This document shows positions 1-5,365 of a stretch of DNA of 5,389 bases, piece by piece. The notes beneath the pieces are model-generated. The model had not been told where the DNA came from, did no database searches, and was given only the letters and a program-made list of their open reading frames with translations. Both the position numbers and the translations under genes were made by a program. The first letter of the stretch is position 1, and the number at the start of each line of letters is the position of its first letter. The stretch comes from a bacterium UBP2_UBA2255. GTDB taxonomy: Bacteria; Edwardsbacteria; AC1; EtOH8. The stretch is from the NCBI GenBank assembly GCA_002347565.1, contig DDXR01000021.1:1-5389 (forward strand), read 5' to 3'.

Positions 1-1134
1 CTCGACCCGCATCGGGTCGATGATGTTGCAGTAGTTGAACCTCGTCACGTAGACGCCCCGTTCGGTGGCGGCGACCATCCTGGCCAGCGAAGAATCGCCC
101 CCCCGCATCACCAGGTTGGCCGTGACGGGCGAGTTGCCGTGCTCCGGGAACCCGTGGCCCGAGGAGGTCTGCTTCTCCCGATGGGCGGTGAACGAGTTGT
201 GCACGACGCCGCAGGCGATGCCGTTCGCAATCAGGCGCACGCGCTGCTTGCCCACCCCCTCGAAATCGAAGGGGAAGGCGAAACCGCGGCGGTCGAACGC
301 ATCGTCCCCGATCGTCACCGCTTCGCTGACCACGCGCTTCCCGAACCTGCCGCAGAGGAAGCTGCGCCGCTCCTGCACGGCCAGCGCGGAGAAACCGCCG
401 GCGAGGAAGCCAACCAGCTCGTCCACCGCCGGGTGTTCCAGCACCACGTCGTACCGTCCGGGTGCGAGCTCGGCGGGATGCTGCGATTCTAAGGCCTTCC
501 TGACGGCGCGGGCCGCCAACCGCCGGAAATCGATGTCCCGCACGTCGCGGGCCGCTGCCTGGGCGTAGCCCGAGCCGGTCTCCGTCATCGCGATGGTATT
601 GATGTCGGCATCGCTGGCCCGGGCATAGCGCATCACCCCCAGCGAGTTCGCCACGCCGACCTCGAGGGTCCCGGTCGACAGCGCCCCGTAGGCCCGGGCG
701 CCGTGCCGGGCGGCGAGGGCGCACACGGCGCCGGCCGCCTCCGCCCGCTGTGCGGCGGTGTACGCCGCGGTCCGCGGCACGTAGATCCCGGCGGCGGACC
801 GAATGGCCGTCGGGCCCGGCAAGGAAATGAAATCGGGATTGTCCGGCTGGGCCCGGGCGATCTCGCAGGCGTGCCGCACCGTCCGCCGCACCTCGTCCCG
901 GTCCAGGATGTTGGTGCTGGCCGAGCCGACCTTCCTGCCGAACACCGCCCGCACCGTCAGCACGGCATTGCGCTGGGCGACGTTCTGGTGGATCGACGAC
1001 TCGGCGAACCGCGTCAGGAATGATTCCTCGGCGTGGATTACGGCCTCGGTCTGGTCGGCCGGGGACCATCGCAGAGCCAGCCGCAGCAGGTCGCAGACCG
1101 GCCCCTCGCCGCTCATCGGCGTCGTTCGTCGCAT
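1..1134 (-). CDS. TldE/PmbA-like protein of the TldD/TldE protease family (C-terminus cut by window edge)
   Basis: The minus strand is open from ATG at 1134 to base 1, giving 378 residues. TldD/TldE proteins form a cytosolic heterodimeric metalloprotease that processes modified peptides (microcin B17 maturation and CcdA turnover in E. coli); TldD carries the HExxxH zinc site and TldE does not. Family features seen are FLTRFAESSIHQNVAQ (residues 39-54), GVANSLGV (160-167), TETGSGYA (184-191), LEHPAVDELVGFLAGGFSA (232-250), SFLCGRFGKRV (258-268), VTIGDD (273-278), an FDFEGVGKQRVRLI stretch (289-302) and GVYVTRFNYCNIIDPMRVE (360-378). No HExxxH is present and 'LEHPAVDEL' occupies its place, which favours the TldE/PmbA subunit over TldD. 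Full-length relatives run to roughly 440-480 residues, so about 60-100 C-terminal residues are missing. ATG 1134 is chosen because a promoter lies directly before it; ATG 1116 (codon 7) is the alternative, and neither has a Shine-Dalgarno sequence. A tldD partner, often adjacent, is not to the right and could lie beyond the left edge. Family certain, subunit assignment likely. Confidence 0.88.
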   Translation of the reverse strand, partial: MRRTTPMSGEGPVCDLLRLALRWSPADQTEAVIHAEESFLTRFAESSIHQNVAQRNAVLTVRAVFGRKVGSASTNILDRDEVRRTVRHACEIARAQPDNPDFISLPGPTAIRSAAGIYVPRTAAYTAAQRAEAAGAVCALAARHGARAYGALSTGTLEVGVANSLGVMRYARASDADINTIAMTETGSGYAQAAARDVRDIDFRRLAARAVRKALESQHPAELAPGRYDVVLEHPAVDELVGFLAGGFSALAVQERRSFLCGRFGKRVVSEAVTIGDDAFDRRGFAFPFDFEGVGKQRVRLIANGIACGVVHNSFTAHREKQTSSGHGFPEHGNSPVTANLVMRGGDSSLARMVAATERGVYVTRFNYCNIIDPMRVE

Positions 1135-1143
1135 CGGATCATT

Positions 1144-1172
1144 ATTATACCAGTTCCCGTGCCGCGCGTCAA
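1144..1172 (-). promoter_or_regulatory. Sigma70-type promoter of the TldE-like gene
   Basis: Reading the minus strand, TTGACG (1172-1167), a 17-base spacer and a perfect TATAAT (1149-1144) fill the 50-base gap after the valS stop. The predicted transcription start is near 1137, only about three bases before ATG 1134, which implies a leaderless or nearly leaderless mRNA. The gene therefore need not depend on valS read-through. This is prediction from sequence only. Confidence 0.78.
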
Positions 1173-1184
1173 GCGAGGCGCCGC

Positions 1185-4100
1185 TTAGCCGAGCGCCGCC
1201 AGCTGCCGCTCGAGTTTGGCCAGCTTGTCGCGGTACTCGGCCAGGCGGTCGCGTTCCTTCGCGACCACCCGGGGCGGCGCCTTGGCGGTGAACCCGTCAT
1301 CGTCCAGCTTGGCGGCGATGCCGGCCACCGATCGCTCCAGCGAGGCGATCTCCTTCCCCAGCCGCTGCCGCTCCTTGCCAGCGTCCACCAGGCCGGCCAC
1401 GAAGACCTCGGCGGCTGCCACCACCGCCGCAGCGGCGCCGGGCGGGCGGCCGGCGTCCGGCGCGACCTCCAATGTTTCCAGCCCGGCCATCTGCATGATG
1501 TGGCCGCGGGCCCGGCCGATGGCTTCGGCGGCGGCGCCTTCCGCCCTGACAGCGACGGCCAGCTTCCGGGCAGGTGTCACCGCGTGCTTGTTCCTGATGT
1601 CGCGTACGGCCCGGACCACCTCCGCCACAAGCGAGAAGCGCTCTTCCATGTCCGCGTCGCGCCATTCCGGCCGGGGCGGCGGCCAGGGCGCGGCGATCAG
1701 CAGGGGCGTCACCGGCAGCTCCCGGTCGATCCCGCGGCGCGGCGCGGCAGCGGCCAGGTGCGCCCACAGTTCCTCGGTGATGAACGGCACGAAGGGGTGC
1801 AACAGGCGCAGCACCTGGTCCATGACGTGGGCCAGCACCTGGCGGGCGGCCGTCGCCCCCGGGCCGCCGGCACGCAGCCGGGGCTTGATCAGCTCCAGGT
1901 ACCAGTCGCACAGCTCGCCCCAGAAGAACTCGCGCACCGCGCCGATCGCGGCCGAGGGATTGTAGGCCTGCAATTGGGACTGGACCGTCGCCGTGCAGTC
2001 CTCCAGGCGGGACAGCACCCAGCGGTCCTCGTCGGGCAGGGCCGCGGGATCGAGCGGGGCGAACGCGGCGCCCTCCAGGTTCATCAGGGCGAAGCGGAAG
2101 GCGTTCCACAGCTTGTTGCAGAAGTTGCGTCCGACGTCGAAGCGGTCGCTCACCAGCTTGGCCGGCGGCACGCCCGGCATCGTGCCCAGCACGTCGAATT
2201 CCCTGCCGGTGGCCGGGCAGAGGTAGGTGAAGATGCTGCCGCCGTGCCGGGCGGTCGCCAGGTCGACCAGTTCCCCGGTGAAGGGCGAGACGGCCTGCAC
2301 CGGCAGCCGGATGTCCTGGGTGCCGGTCTGCATCTCGCAGACCACGTAGCGCATGGCGTCGGCGCCGTACTGCTCGATGATGTCCACCGGATCGATGCCG
2401 TTGCCCTTGGACTTGCTCATCCGCTCGCCCTTGCCGTCCTGGATATTGGCGTGGATGAAGACGTCGGTGAACGGCACGTCGCCCAAGTTGTAGAGCCCCG
2501 TGATCACCATCCGGGCCACCCACAGGGTGATGATGTCCCGCCCGGTCACCAGGCAGGAGCCGGGATAATAATAGCTCAGGCAGTCTGCCAATCCATCGAC
2601 CGCGCCCAGTGCAGTCTGTCCCGGCTCGATTTCGGCGGTGGCCGGGTCGGGCCAGCCCAGCGTGCTGTGGGGCCAGACCGCGCTGGAGAACCAGGTGTCG
2701 AGCACGTCAGCATCACGGATGAAACCAGCCGCGTCGAGTTCGGCGGCCACCAAGCGGTCGGTTTGCTGGTCCCGCAGGCAGATCTGGACGTCAAACGTGC
2801 CCGGCGACTCCGGCCCGGCATGTTCCAGCTTCAACGCCCTGCCCCCTTGGTCGCGCAGGCTGATGCAGACATCGTCCCGGCCGGACCACCGCTCCAGCAG
2901 CGGACGTTCCTTGGCGAGCGCATCATTATCGAGGGCCTTGGACCAGACCGGAATCCGGTGGCCCCACCACAGCTGGCGGCTGATGCACCAGTCGCGCTTC
3001 TCTGACAGCCAGTCCAGGCAGGTGTCGCGGTAGCGGCCGCCGTCGGGGTGGAAGGCCACTGCCCGGCCGCTGCGCGAACGCCACGATCCGTCGGCGGCGG
3101 CGATGGCGGCCTGCGCCAGCCCCGGCGCCTTGAATTCATTGGCCGTCCCCCGCCCCATCACCACCCCGCCCGGCACGTCGCCCATCCGCACGAACCACTG
3201 CAGCGACAGGTAGGGCTCGACCGGCGTCTTGGAGCGGTCGGAGTGGCCGATCTCGACCTGGCGGTCCTCGACGGCCTCCAGCAGGCCCAGCTGCTCCAGA
3301 TCGGCGACCACGCGGTCGCGGGCCTCGAACCGGTCGATCCCGCGGTACGGCCCGGCCTCGGCGTTGAGGGTGCCGTCGGGATTGAGGATGTTGATGACCT
3401 GGATCGCGTCCCGGTGCCGCCCCCACACATCGTAGTCGTTGGGGTCGTGGGCCGGCGTGATCTTGACGCAGCCGCTGCCCAGCTCGGGCTTGGCCCATTC
3501 GTCGAGGATCAGGGGGATCTCGCGATCGACCAGCGGCAACCTGATCTTCCGGCCGGCCCTGACCATCCCGGCCAGCGTGCGCAGCGTCGGCAGATGCGTG
3601 GTCAACCGCTCTTCCAATGCCATCAGTTCCGTTTCCAGGGCCGGCTTATCCTTGGCCGAGGCCTCCGCCAGCCCCTTGCGGGCCTTGTCGATCGACCTCC
3701 GCAGCGCACCTTCCGGATCGGGATGGCAGGCCACCGCGGTGTCGCCCAGCATCGTCTCCGGCCGGGTGGTGGCCACGATGACGTGGTCCGGCTCGCCGGG
3801 CGCGGGATCGATCACCGGGTAGCGCAGGTGCCAGAAGTGGCCCAGCACCGTCTCGTGCTCGATCTCGTCGTCCGAGACCGCGGTCTGCAGGGCGCAGTCC
3901 CAGTTGACCAGCCGGGTGCCGCGGTGGATCAGGCCGTCGCGGAACAGCCGGAAGAAGGTGTGGCGCACCGCCCGGGCGCAGACGGCGTCCATGGTGAAGC
4001 GGTAGCGGTCCCAGTCGCAGGAACAGCCCATGCTCTGCTGCTGCCGGATGATGCGGGACTGGCACTGCTCCTTCCAGTCCCAGATCCGCTTGACCAGCGC

Positions 4101-4433
4101 GTCGCGGCCGATGTCGTGGCGGGTCTTGCCCTCCAGCTCGATCAGCCGTTTCTCCACCACCGCCTGGGTGGCGATCCCCGCGTGGTCGGTGCCCGGCATC
4201 CACAGCGTGTTGTCCCCGGACATCCGGTGCCAGCGCACCAGCAGGTCCTGCATCACGTTGTCCATGGCGTGGCCCATGTGCAGCGCGCCGGTGACGTTGG
4301 GCAGCGGCATCATGACGACGTACCGCCGGTCACGGCCGTCCGGGGCGGCGGCGAAAGCCTTGGCCTCGAGCCAGCGCCGGGCAACACGCTCTTCCGTCCG
4401 GGAGGGTTCGTATGTCTTGGGAAGTTCCTGCAT
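1185..4433 (-). CDS. valS: Valyl-tRNA synthetase (class I aminoacyl-tRNA synthetase, ValRS)
   Basis: Cytosolic enzyme that joins valine to tRNA-Val using ATP and hydrolyses mischarged Thr-tRNA-Val. The 1082 residues include PLPNVTGALHMGH with the HIGH-type motif HMGH at 52-55, WMPGTDHAGIATQ (78-90) and LVNWDCALQTAVSDDE (175-190). The CP1 editing domain shows ATTRPETMLGDTAV (220-233) and GCVKITPAHDPNDY (320-333). KRDWCISRQLWWGHRIPVW (479-497) and DVLDTWFSS (576-584) are ValRS signatures. The KMSKS loop reads RMSKSKGN, starting at 671. NFCNKLWNA (770-778) opens the anticodon-binding region, and the last ~65 residues form the charged C-terminal coiled coil. At 1082 residues it is longer than E. 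coli ValRS (951) because of inserts near 241-292 and 714-760. An in-frame ATG at 4502 lies upstream of the predicted transcription start, so ATG 4433 is preferred; it has a weak AAGGGA ribosome-binding site. The stop is TAA at 1187-1185. The gene is transcribed alone, divergent from tRNA-Cys. No frameshift or missing catalytic motif was seen. Confidence 0.98.
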   Translation of the reverse strand: MQELPKTYEPSRTEERVARRWLEAKAFAAAPDGRDRRYVVMMPLPNVTGALHMGHAMDNVMQDLLVRWHRMSGDNTLWMPGTDHAGIATQAVVEKRLIELEGKTRHDIGRDALVKRIWDWKEQCQSRIIRQQQSMGCSCDWDRYRFTMDAVCARAVRHTFFRLFRDGLIHRGTRLVNWDCALQTAVSDDEIEHETVLGHFWHLRYPVIDPAPGEPDHVIVATTRPETMLGDTAVACHPDPEGALRRSIDKARKGLAEASAKDKPALETELMALEERLTTHLPTLRTLAGMVRAGRKIRLPLVDREIPLILDEWAKPELGSGCVKITPAHDPNDYDVWGRHRDAIQVINILNPDGTLNAEAGPYRGIDRFEARDRVVADLEQLGLLEAVEDRQVEIGHSDRSKTPVEPYLSLQWFVRMGDVPGGVVMGRGTANEFKAPGLAQAAIAAADGSWRSRSGRAVAFHPDGGRYRDTCLDWLSEKRDWCISRQLWWGHRIPVWSKALDNDALAKERPLLERWSGRDDVCISLRDQGGRALKLEHAGPESPGTFDVQICLRDQQTDRLVAAELDAAGFIRDADVLDTWFSSAVWPHSTLGWPDPATAEIEPGQTALGAVDGLADCLSYYYPGSCLVTGRDIITLWVARMVITGLYNLGDVPFTDVFIHANIQDGKGERMSKSKGNGIDPVDIIEQYGADAMRYVVCEMQTGTQDIRLPVQAVSPFTGELVDLATARHGGSIFTYLCPATGREFDVLGTMPGVPPAKLVSDRFDVGRNFCNKLWNAFRFALMNLEGAAFAPLDPAALPDEDRWVLSRLEDCTATVQSQLQAYNPSAAIGAVREFFWGELCDWYLELIKPRLRAGGPGATAARQVLAHVMDQVLRLLHPFVPFITEELWAHLAAAAPRRGIDRELPVTPLLIAAPWPPPRPEWRDADMEERFSLVAEVVRAVRDIRNKHAVTPARKLAVAVRAEGAAAEAIGRARGHIMQMAGLETLEVAPDAGRPPGAAAAVVAAAEVFVAGLVDAGKERQRLGKEIASLERSVAGIAAKLDDDGFTAKAPPRVVAKERDRLAEYRDKLAKLERQLAALG

Positions 4434-4442
4434 GGTGCGCGT

Positions 4443-4448
4443 TCCCTT
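4443..4448 (-). promoter_or_regulatory. Weak ribosome-binding site of valS
   Basis: AAGGGA on the minus strand lies nine bases before ATG 4433. It matches the Shine-Dalgarno core only partly, but together with the downstream position of the predicted transcription start it supports 4433 over the in-frame ATG at 4502. Confidence 0.5.
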
Positions 4449-4472
4449 GGCCAATGAATTGAGTAACCGATT

Positions 4473-4502
4473 ATTATATAGTGAATTGTACCCGCTCGTC
4501 AA
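4473..4502 (-). promoter_or_regulatory. Sigma70-type promoter of valS
   Basis: On the minus strand TTGACG (4502-4497) is followed by 18 bases and TATAAT (4478-4473). Transcription should start near 4466, leaving a leader of about 33 bases. That is too short for a T-box or other tRNA-sensing leader, so no attenuation control of valS is visible. Confidence 0.8.
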
Positions 4503-4520
4503 GCGATTTTCCGCAGCGGG
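4491..4520. repeat. Inverted repeat CCCGCT...AGCGGG between divergent promoters
   Basis: CCCGCT (4491-4496) and AGCGGG (4515-4520) are exact reverse complements separated by 18 bases, and they flank the valS -35 box. The right arm overlaps an 8-base palindrome CGGGCCCG at 4517-4524. The position would suit an operator, but six-base arms can arise by chance in GC-rich DNA. Confidence 0.3.
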
Positions 4521-4538
4521 CCCGTTTCAAAACAGCCC

Positions 4539-4568
4539 TTGACAGCGGTATCTGAAAACTGTTACAAT
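4539..4568 (+). promoter_or_regulatory. Promoter of the tRNA-Cys/tRNA-Leu unit
   Basis: A consensus TTGACA (4539-4544), an 18-base spacer and TACAAT (4563-4568, one mismatch to consensus) precede tRNA-Cys. The predicted start is near 4575, giving a precursor leader of about 30 bases before the mature tRNA. It is divergent from the valS promoter, with 36 bases between the two -35 boxes. Confidence 0.82.
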
Positions 4569-4604
4569 TGCGTCATAGCCATCCTGCGGTGCCAATCCGG
4601 ACGA

Positions 4605-4679
4605 GGCGGCATAGCCAAGTGGTAAGGCGAAGGTCTGCAAAACCTTTATTCAGCGGTTCGATCCCGCTTGCCGCCTCCA
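4605..4679 (+). tRNA. tRNA-Cys (anticodon GCA)
   Basis: A 75-base cloverleaf. The acceptor stem GGCGGCA (4605-4611) pairs with TGCCGCC (4669-4675). The anticodon stem AAGGT/ACCTT closes the loop CTGCAAA, with GCA at 4637-4639. The T stem AGCGG/CCGCT closes a normal TTCGATC loop, and the D loop keeps the GG pair. Discriminator U73 (4676) is the known cysteine identity base, and CCA is encoded at 4677-4679. It reads UGC/UGU codons. It is the first gene of a two-tRNA unit, 18 bases before tRNA-Leu. Confidence 0.98.
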
Positions 4680-4697
4680 TTTTCACAAAATAAACTC

Positions 4698-4786
4698 GCC
4701 GGGGTGGCGGAACTGGTAGACGCAAGGGACTTAAAATCCCTCGTTCCCAACGGGACGTGTCGGTTCGATTCCGACCCCCGGCACCA
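4698..4786 (+). tRNA. tRNA-Leu (anticodon UAA)
   Basis: An 89-base class II tRNA. The acceptor GCCGGGG (4698-4704) pairs with CCCCGGC (4776-4782). The anticodon stem AGGGA/TCCCT surrounds CTTAAAA, with TAA at 4732-4734, which reads UUA and, by wobble, UUG. The long variable arm, with TCCC pairing GGGA around 4744-4755, is as expected for leucine. The T loop is TTCGATT, discriminator A73 is at 4783 and encoded CCA at 4784-4786. It is co-transcribed with tRNA-Cys and followed by a hairpin 20 bases downstream. Confidence 0.98.
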
Positions 4787-4805
4787 TGCCGATCAGATGA
4801 TGAGG

Positions 4806-4832
4806 AACCCCTTCCGTAAAAGGAAGGGGTTT
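4806..4832 (+). terminator. Terminator hairpin after tRNA-Leu
   Basis: A perfect 10-bp stem, AACCCCTTCC (4806-4815) with GGAAGGGGTT (4822-4831), encloses the 6-base loop GTAAAA. The T tail is short (TTT then C), so it is a weaker intrinsic terminator than most, but its place just after the tRNA pair fits that role. Confidence 0.72.
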
Positions 4833-4924
4833 CAACATATGATCGCAGGCCGGGCATCGGCACGCTGGCACGATGCGGTGAGGATTGAAACAGGAGACAC
4901 CATTGCGCGTCGGTCTTACGTATG

Positions 4925-4953
4925 AAAAAAGAGCAGCGGGACACTGCTCTTTT
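4925..4953 (-). terminator. Intrinsic terminator of tRNA-Gly
   Basis: AAAAGAGCAG (4927-4936) and CTGCTCTTTT (4944-4953) form a 10-bp stem with a 7-base loop. On the minus strand the stem ends in six Ts (4930-4925), a classic intrinsic terminator beginning six bases after the tRNA-Gly CCA. In the plus direction it also has a four-T end, so it may act in both directions between the converging units. Confidence 0.85.
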
Positions 4954-4959
4954 CTATGC

Positions 4960-5034
4960 TGGAGCGGGCGAAGGGATTTAAACCCTCGACGTCCACCTTG
5001 GCAAGGTGGCACTCTATCACTGAGCTACGCCCGC
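4960..5034 (-). tRNA. tRNA-Gly (anticodon GCC) with an unusual A19/U56 elbow
   Basis: A 75-base cloverleaf on the minus strand. The acceptor GCGGGCG (5034-5028) pairs with CGCCCGC (4970-4964). The anticodon stem CCACC/GGTGG closes TTGCCAA, with GCC at 5002-5000. U73 is at 4963 and encoded CCA at 4962-4960. It reads GGC/GGU codons. Two nearly invariant positions are changed: the D loop reads AGTGATA, where AGTGGTA is usual (G19 to A), and the T loop reads TTTAAAT, where TTCAAAT or TTCGAAT is usual (C56 to T). The pair could still form as A19-U56. The D stem GCTC/GAGT ends in a G10-U25 wobble. All stems are intact, so this looks like a functional variant rather than a decayed copy. It has its own promoter and terminator. 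Confidence 0.96.
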
Positions 5035-5044
5035 TTATGACGAA

Positions 5045-5073
5045 ATTATACCCCATTTGAGGGGATTAGTCAA
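5045..5073 (-). promoter_or_regulatory. Promoter of tRNA-Gly
   Basis: On the minus strand TTGACT (5073-5068), a 17-base spacer and a perfect TATAAT (5050-5045) end ten bases before the mature tRNA 5' end, so the precursor leader is only a few bases. The spacer holds a small inverted repeat, CCCC-6-GGGG, at 5051-5064. Confidence 0.83.
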
Positions 5074-5127
5074 TACCTTTTGTTGGCTTCCGTCCTCCGC
5101 GTACTGAGGCGTCGGCGGATATCAAGC

Positions 5128-5161
5128 AAGCGAAAGCCTTGCAAGGGCAAGGCTTTCGCTT
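5128..5161 (-). terminator. Terminator-like hairpin after tRNA-Asp
   Basis: A perfect 15-bp inverted repeat (5128-5142 with 5147-5161) closes a 4-base loop, CCTT on the minus strand. It begins six bases after the tRNA-Asp CCA. The following minus-strand bases (GCTTGAT) lack a real T tract, so termination may rely on the strong stem or on another factor. Confidence 0.75.
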
Positions 5162-5167
5162 CCGGAA

Positions 5168-5246
5168 TGGCGGGGCCGACGGGGTTCGAACCCGCGACCT
5201 CCAACGTGACAGGCTGGCGTTCTAAACCAAGCTGAACTACGACCCC
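5168..5246 (-). tRNA. tRNA-Asp (anticodon GUC)
   Basis: A 79-base cloverleaf on the minus strand. The acceptor GGGGTCG (5246-5240) pairs with CGGCCCC (5178-5172) including one G-U. The D stem GTTC/GAAC encloses an 11-base loop, AGCTTGGTTTA, at the long end of the usual range and two bases longer than the common bacterial form. The anticodon stem CCAGC/GTTGG closes CTGTCAC with anticodon GTC, and the T loop TTCGAAC is normal. G73 (base 5171), the known aspartate identity base, and encoded CCA (5170-5168) complete it. It reads GAC/GAU codons and is a single-gene unit with its own consensus promoter. Confidence 0.98.
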
Positions 5247-5258
5247 GCGAACGGGGAT

Positions 5259-5287
5259 ATTATACCAAATCTTCCGGGCATTGTCAA
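5259..5287 (-). promoter_or_regulatory. Full-consensus promoter of tRNA-Asp
   Basis: On the minus strand TTGACA (5287-5282), exactly 17 bases and TATAAT (5264-5259) match the sigma70 consensus at all twelve positions. The predicted start, near 5252, lies about six bases before the mature tRNA. Confidence 0.88.
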
Positions 5288-5321
5288 TGACGGGGTTCTT
5301 TTTCACTGGTGATGACAACCA

Positions 5322-5347
5322 GCGGCCCCCCGTCGCCGGGGGGCCGC
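5322..5347 (-). terminator. Strong GC hairpin, probable terminator of an upstream minus-strand gene
   Basis: An 11-bp perfect stem (5322-5332 with 5337-5347), almost all G and C, closes a four-base loop that reads GCGA, a GNRA tetraloop, on the minus strand. It follows a possible stop codon by 18 bases. There is no T tract after it, so it could instead be an mRNA 3'-end stabiliser. Confidence 0.55.
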
Positions 5348-5365
5348 CGTCGATCCGTGGGCCGC

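Noticed and set aside
65..1023. Several plus-strand open frames at the left end
   Set aside because: Antisense to the TldE-like coding frame, which shows family motifs throughout its 378 codons.
1020..3005. Long plus-strand open frame of 661 codons
   Set aside because: It lies antisense to valS and runs across the tldE-like/valS gap. GC-rich coding DNA has few stops on its opposite strand; the product is Gly/Arg/His-rich with no recognisable domain and no start signal.
3048..4457. Plus-strand open frame of 469 codons
   Set aside because: Antisense shadow of the valS N-terminal half; composition is biased and no family is recognisable, while valS motifs on the other strand are beyond doubt.
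4434..4502. T-box riboswitch or N-terminal extension of ValRS
   Set aside because: The predicted leader is only about 33 bases with no stem or terminator. The extra 23 codons up to ATG 4502 overlap the promoter and lie upstream of the predicted transcription start.
4605..4786. tRNA 3' end as an integration site for a mobile element
   Set aside because: No integrase gene and no repeated copy of a tRNA 3' segment is seen within the window.
4882..4891. GGATTGAAAC, like the 3' end of many CRISPR repeats
   Set aside because: Only one copy exists, with no second repeat, spacer or cas gene in the window.
4839..4925. 28-codon plus-strand frame between the converging tRNA units
   Set aside because: No ribosome-binding site, no promoter after the upstream terminator, and no similarity recognised; treated as intergenic.
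4573..5012. Minus-strand frames encoding phrases such as GVGIEPTRPVGNEGF
   Set aside because: These are antisense translations of the tRNA-Cys and tRNA-Leu genes, a well-known source of false protein annotations.
5070..5318. Minus-strand frame containing VAGSNPVGP
   Set aside because: It is a read-through of the tRNA-Asp gene and its promoter and terminator, another familiar tRNA artefact.
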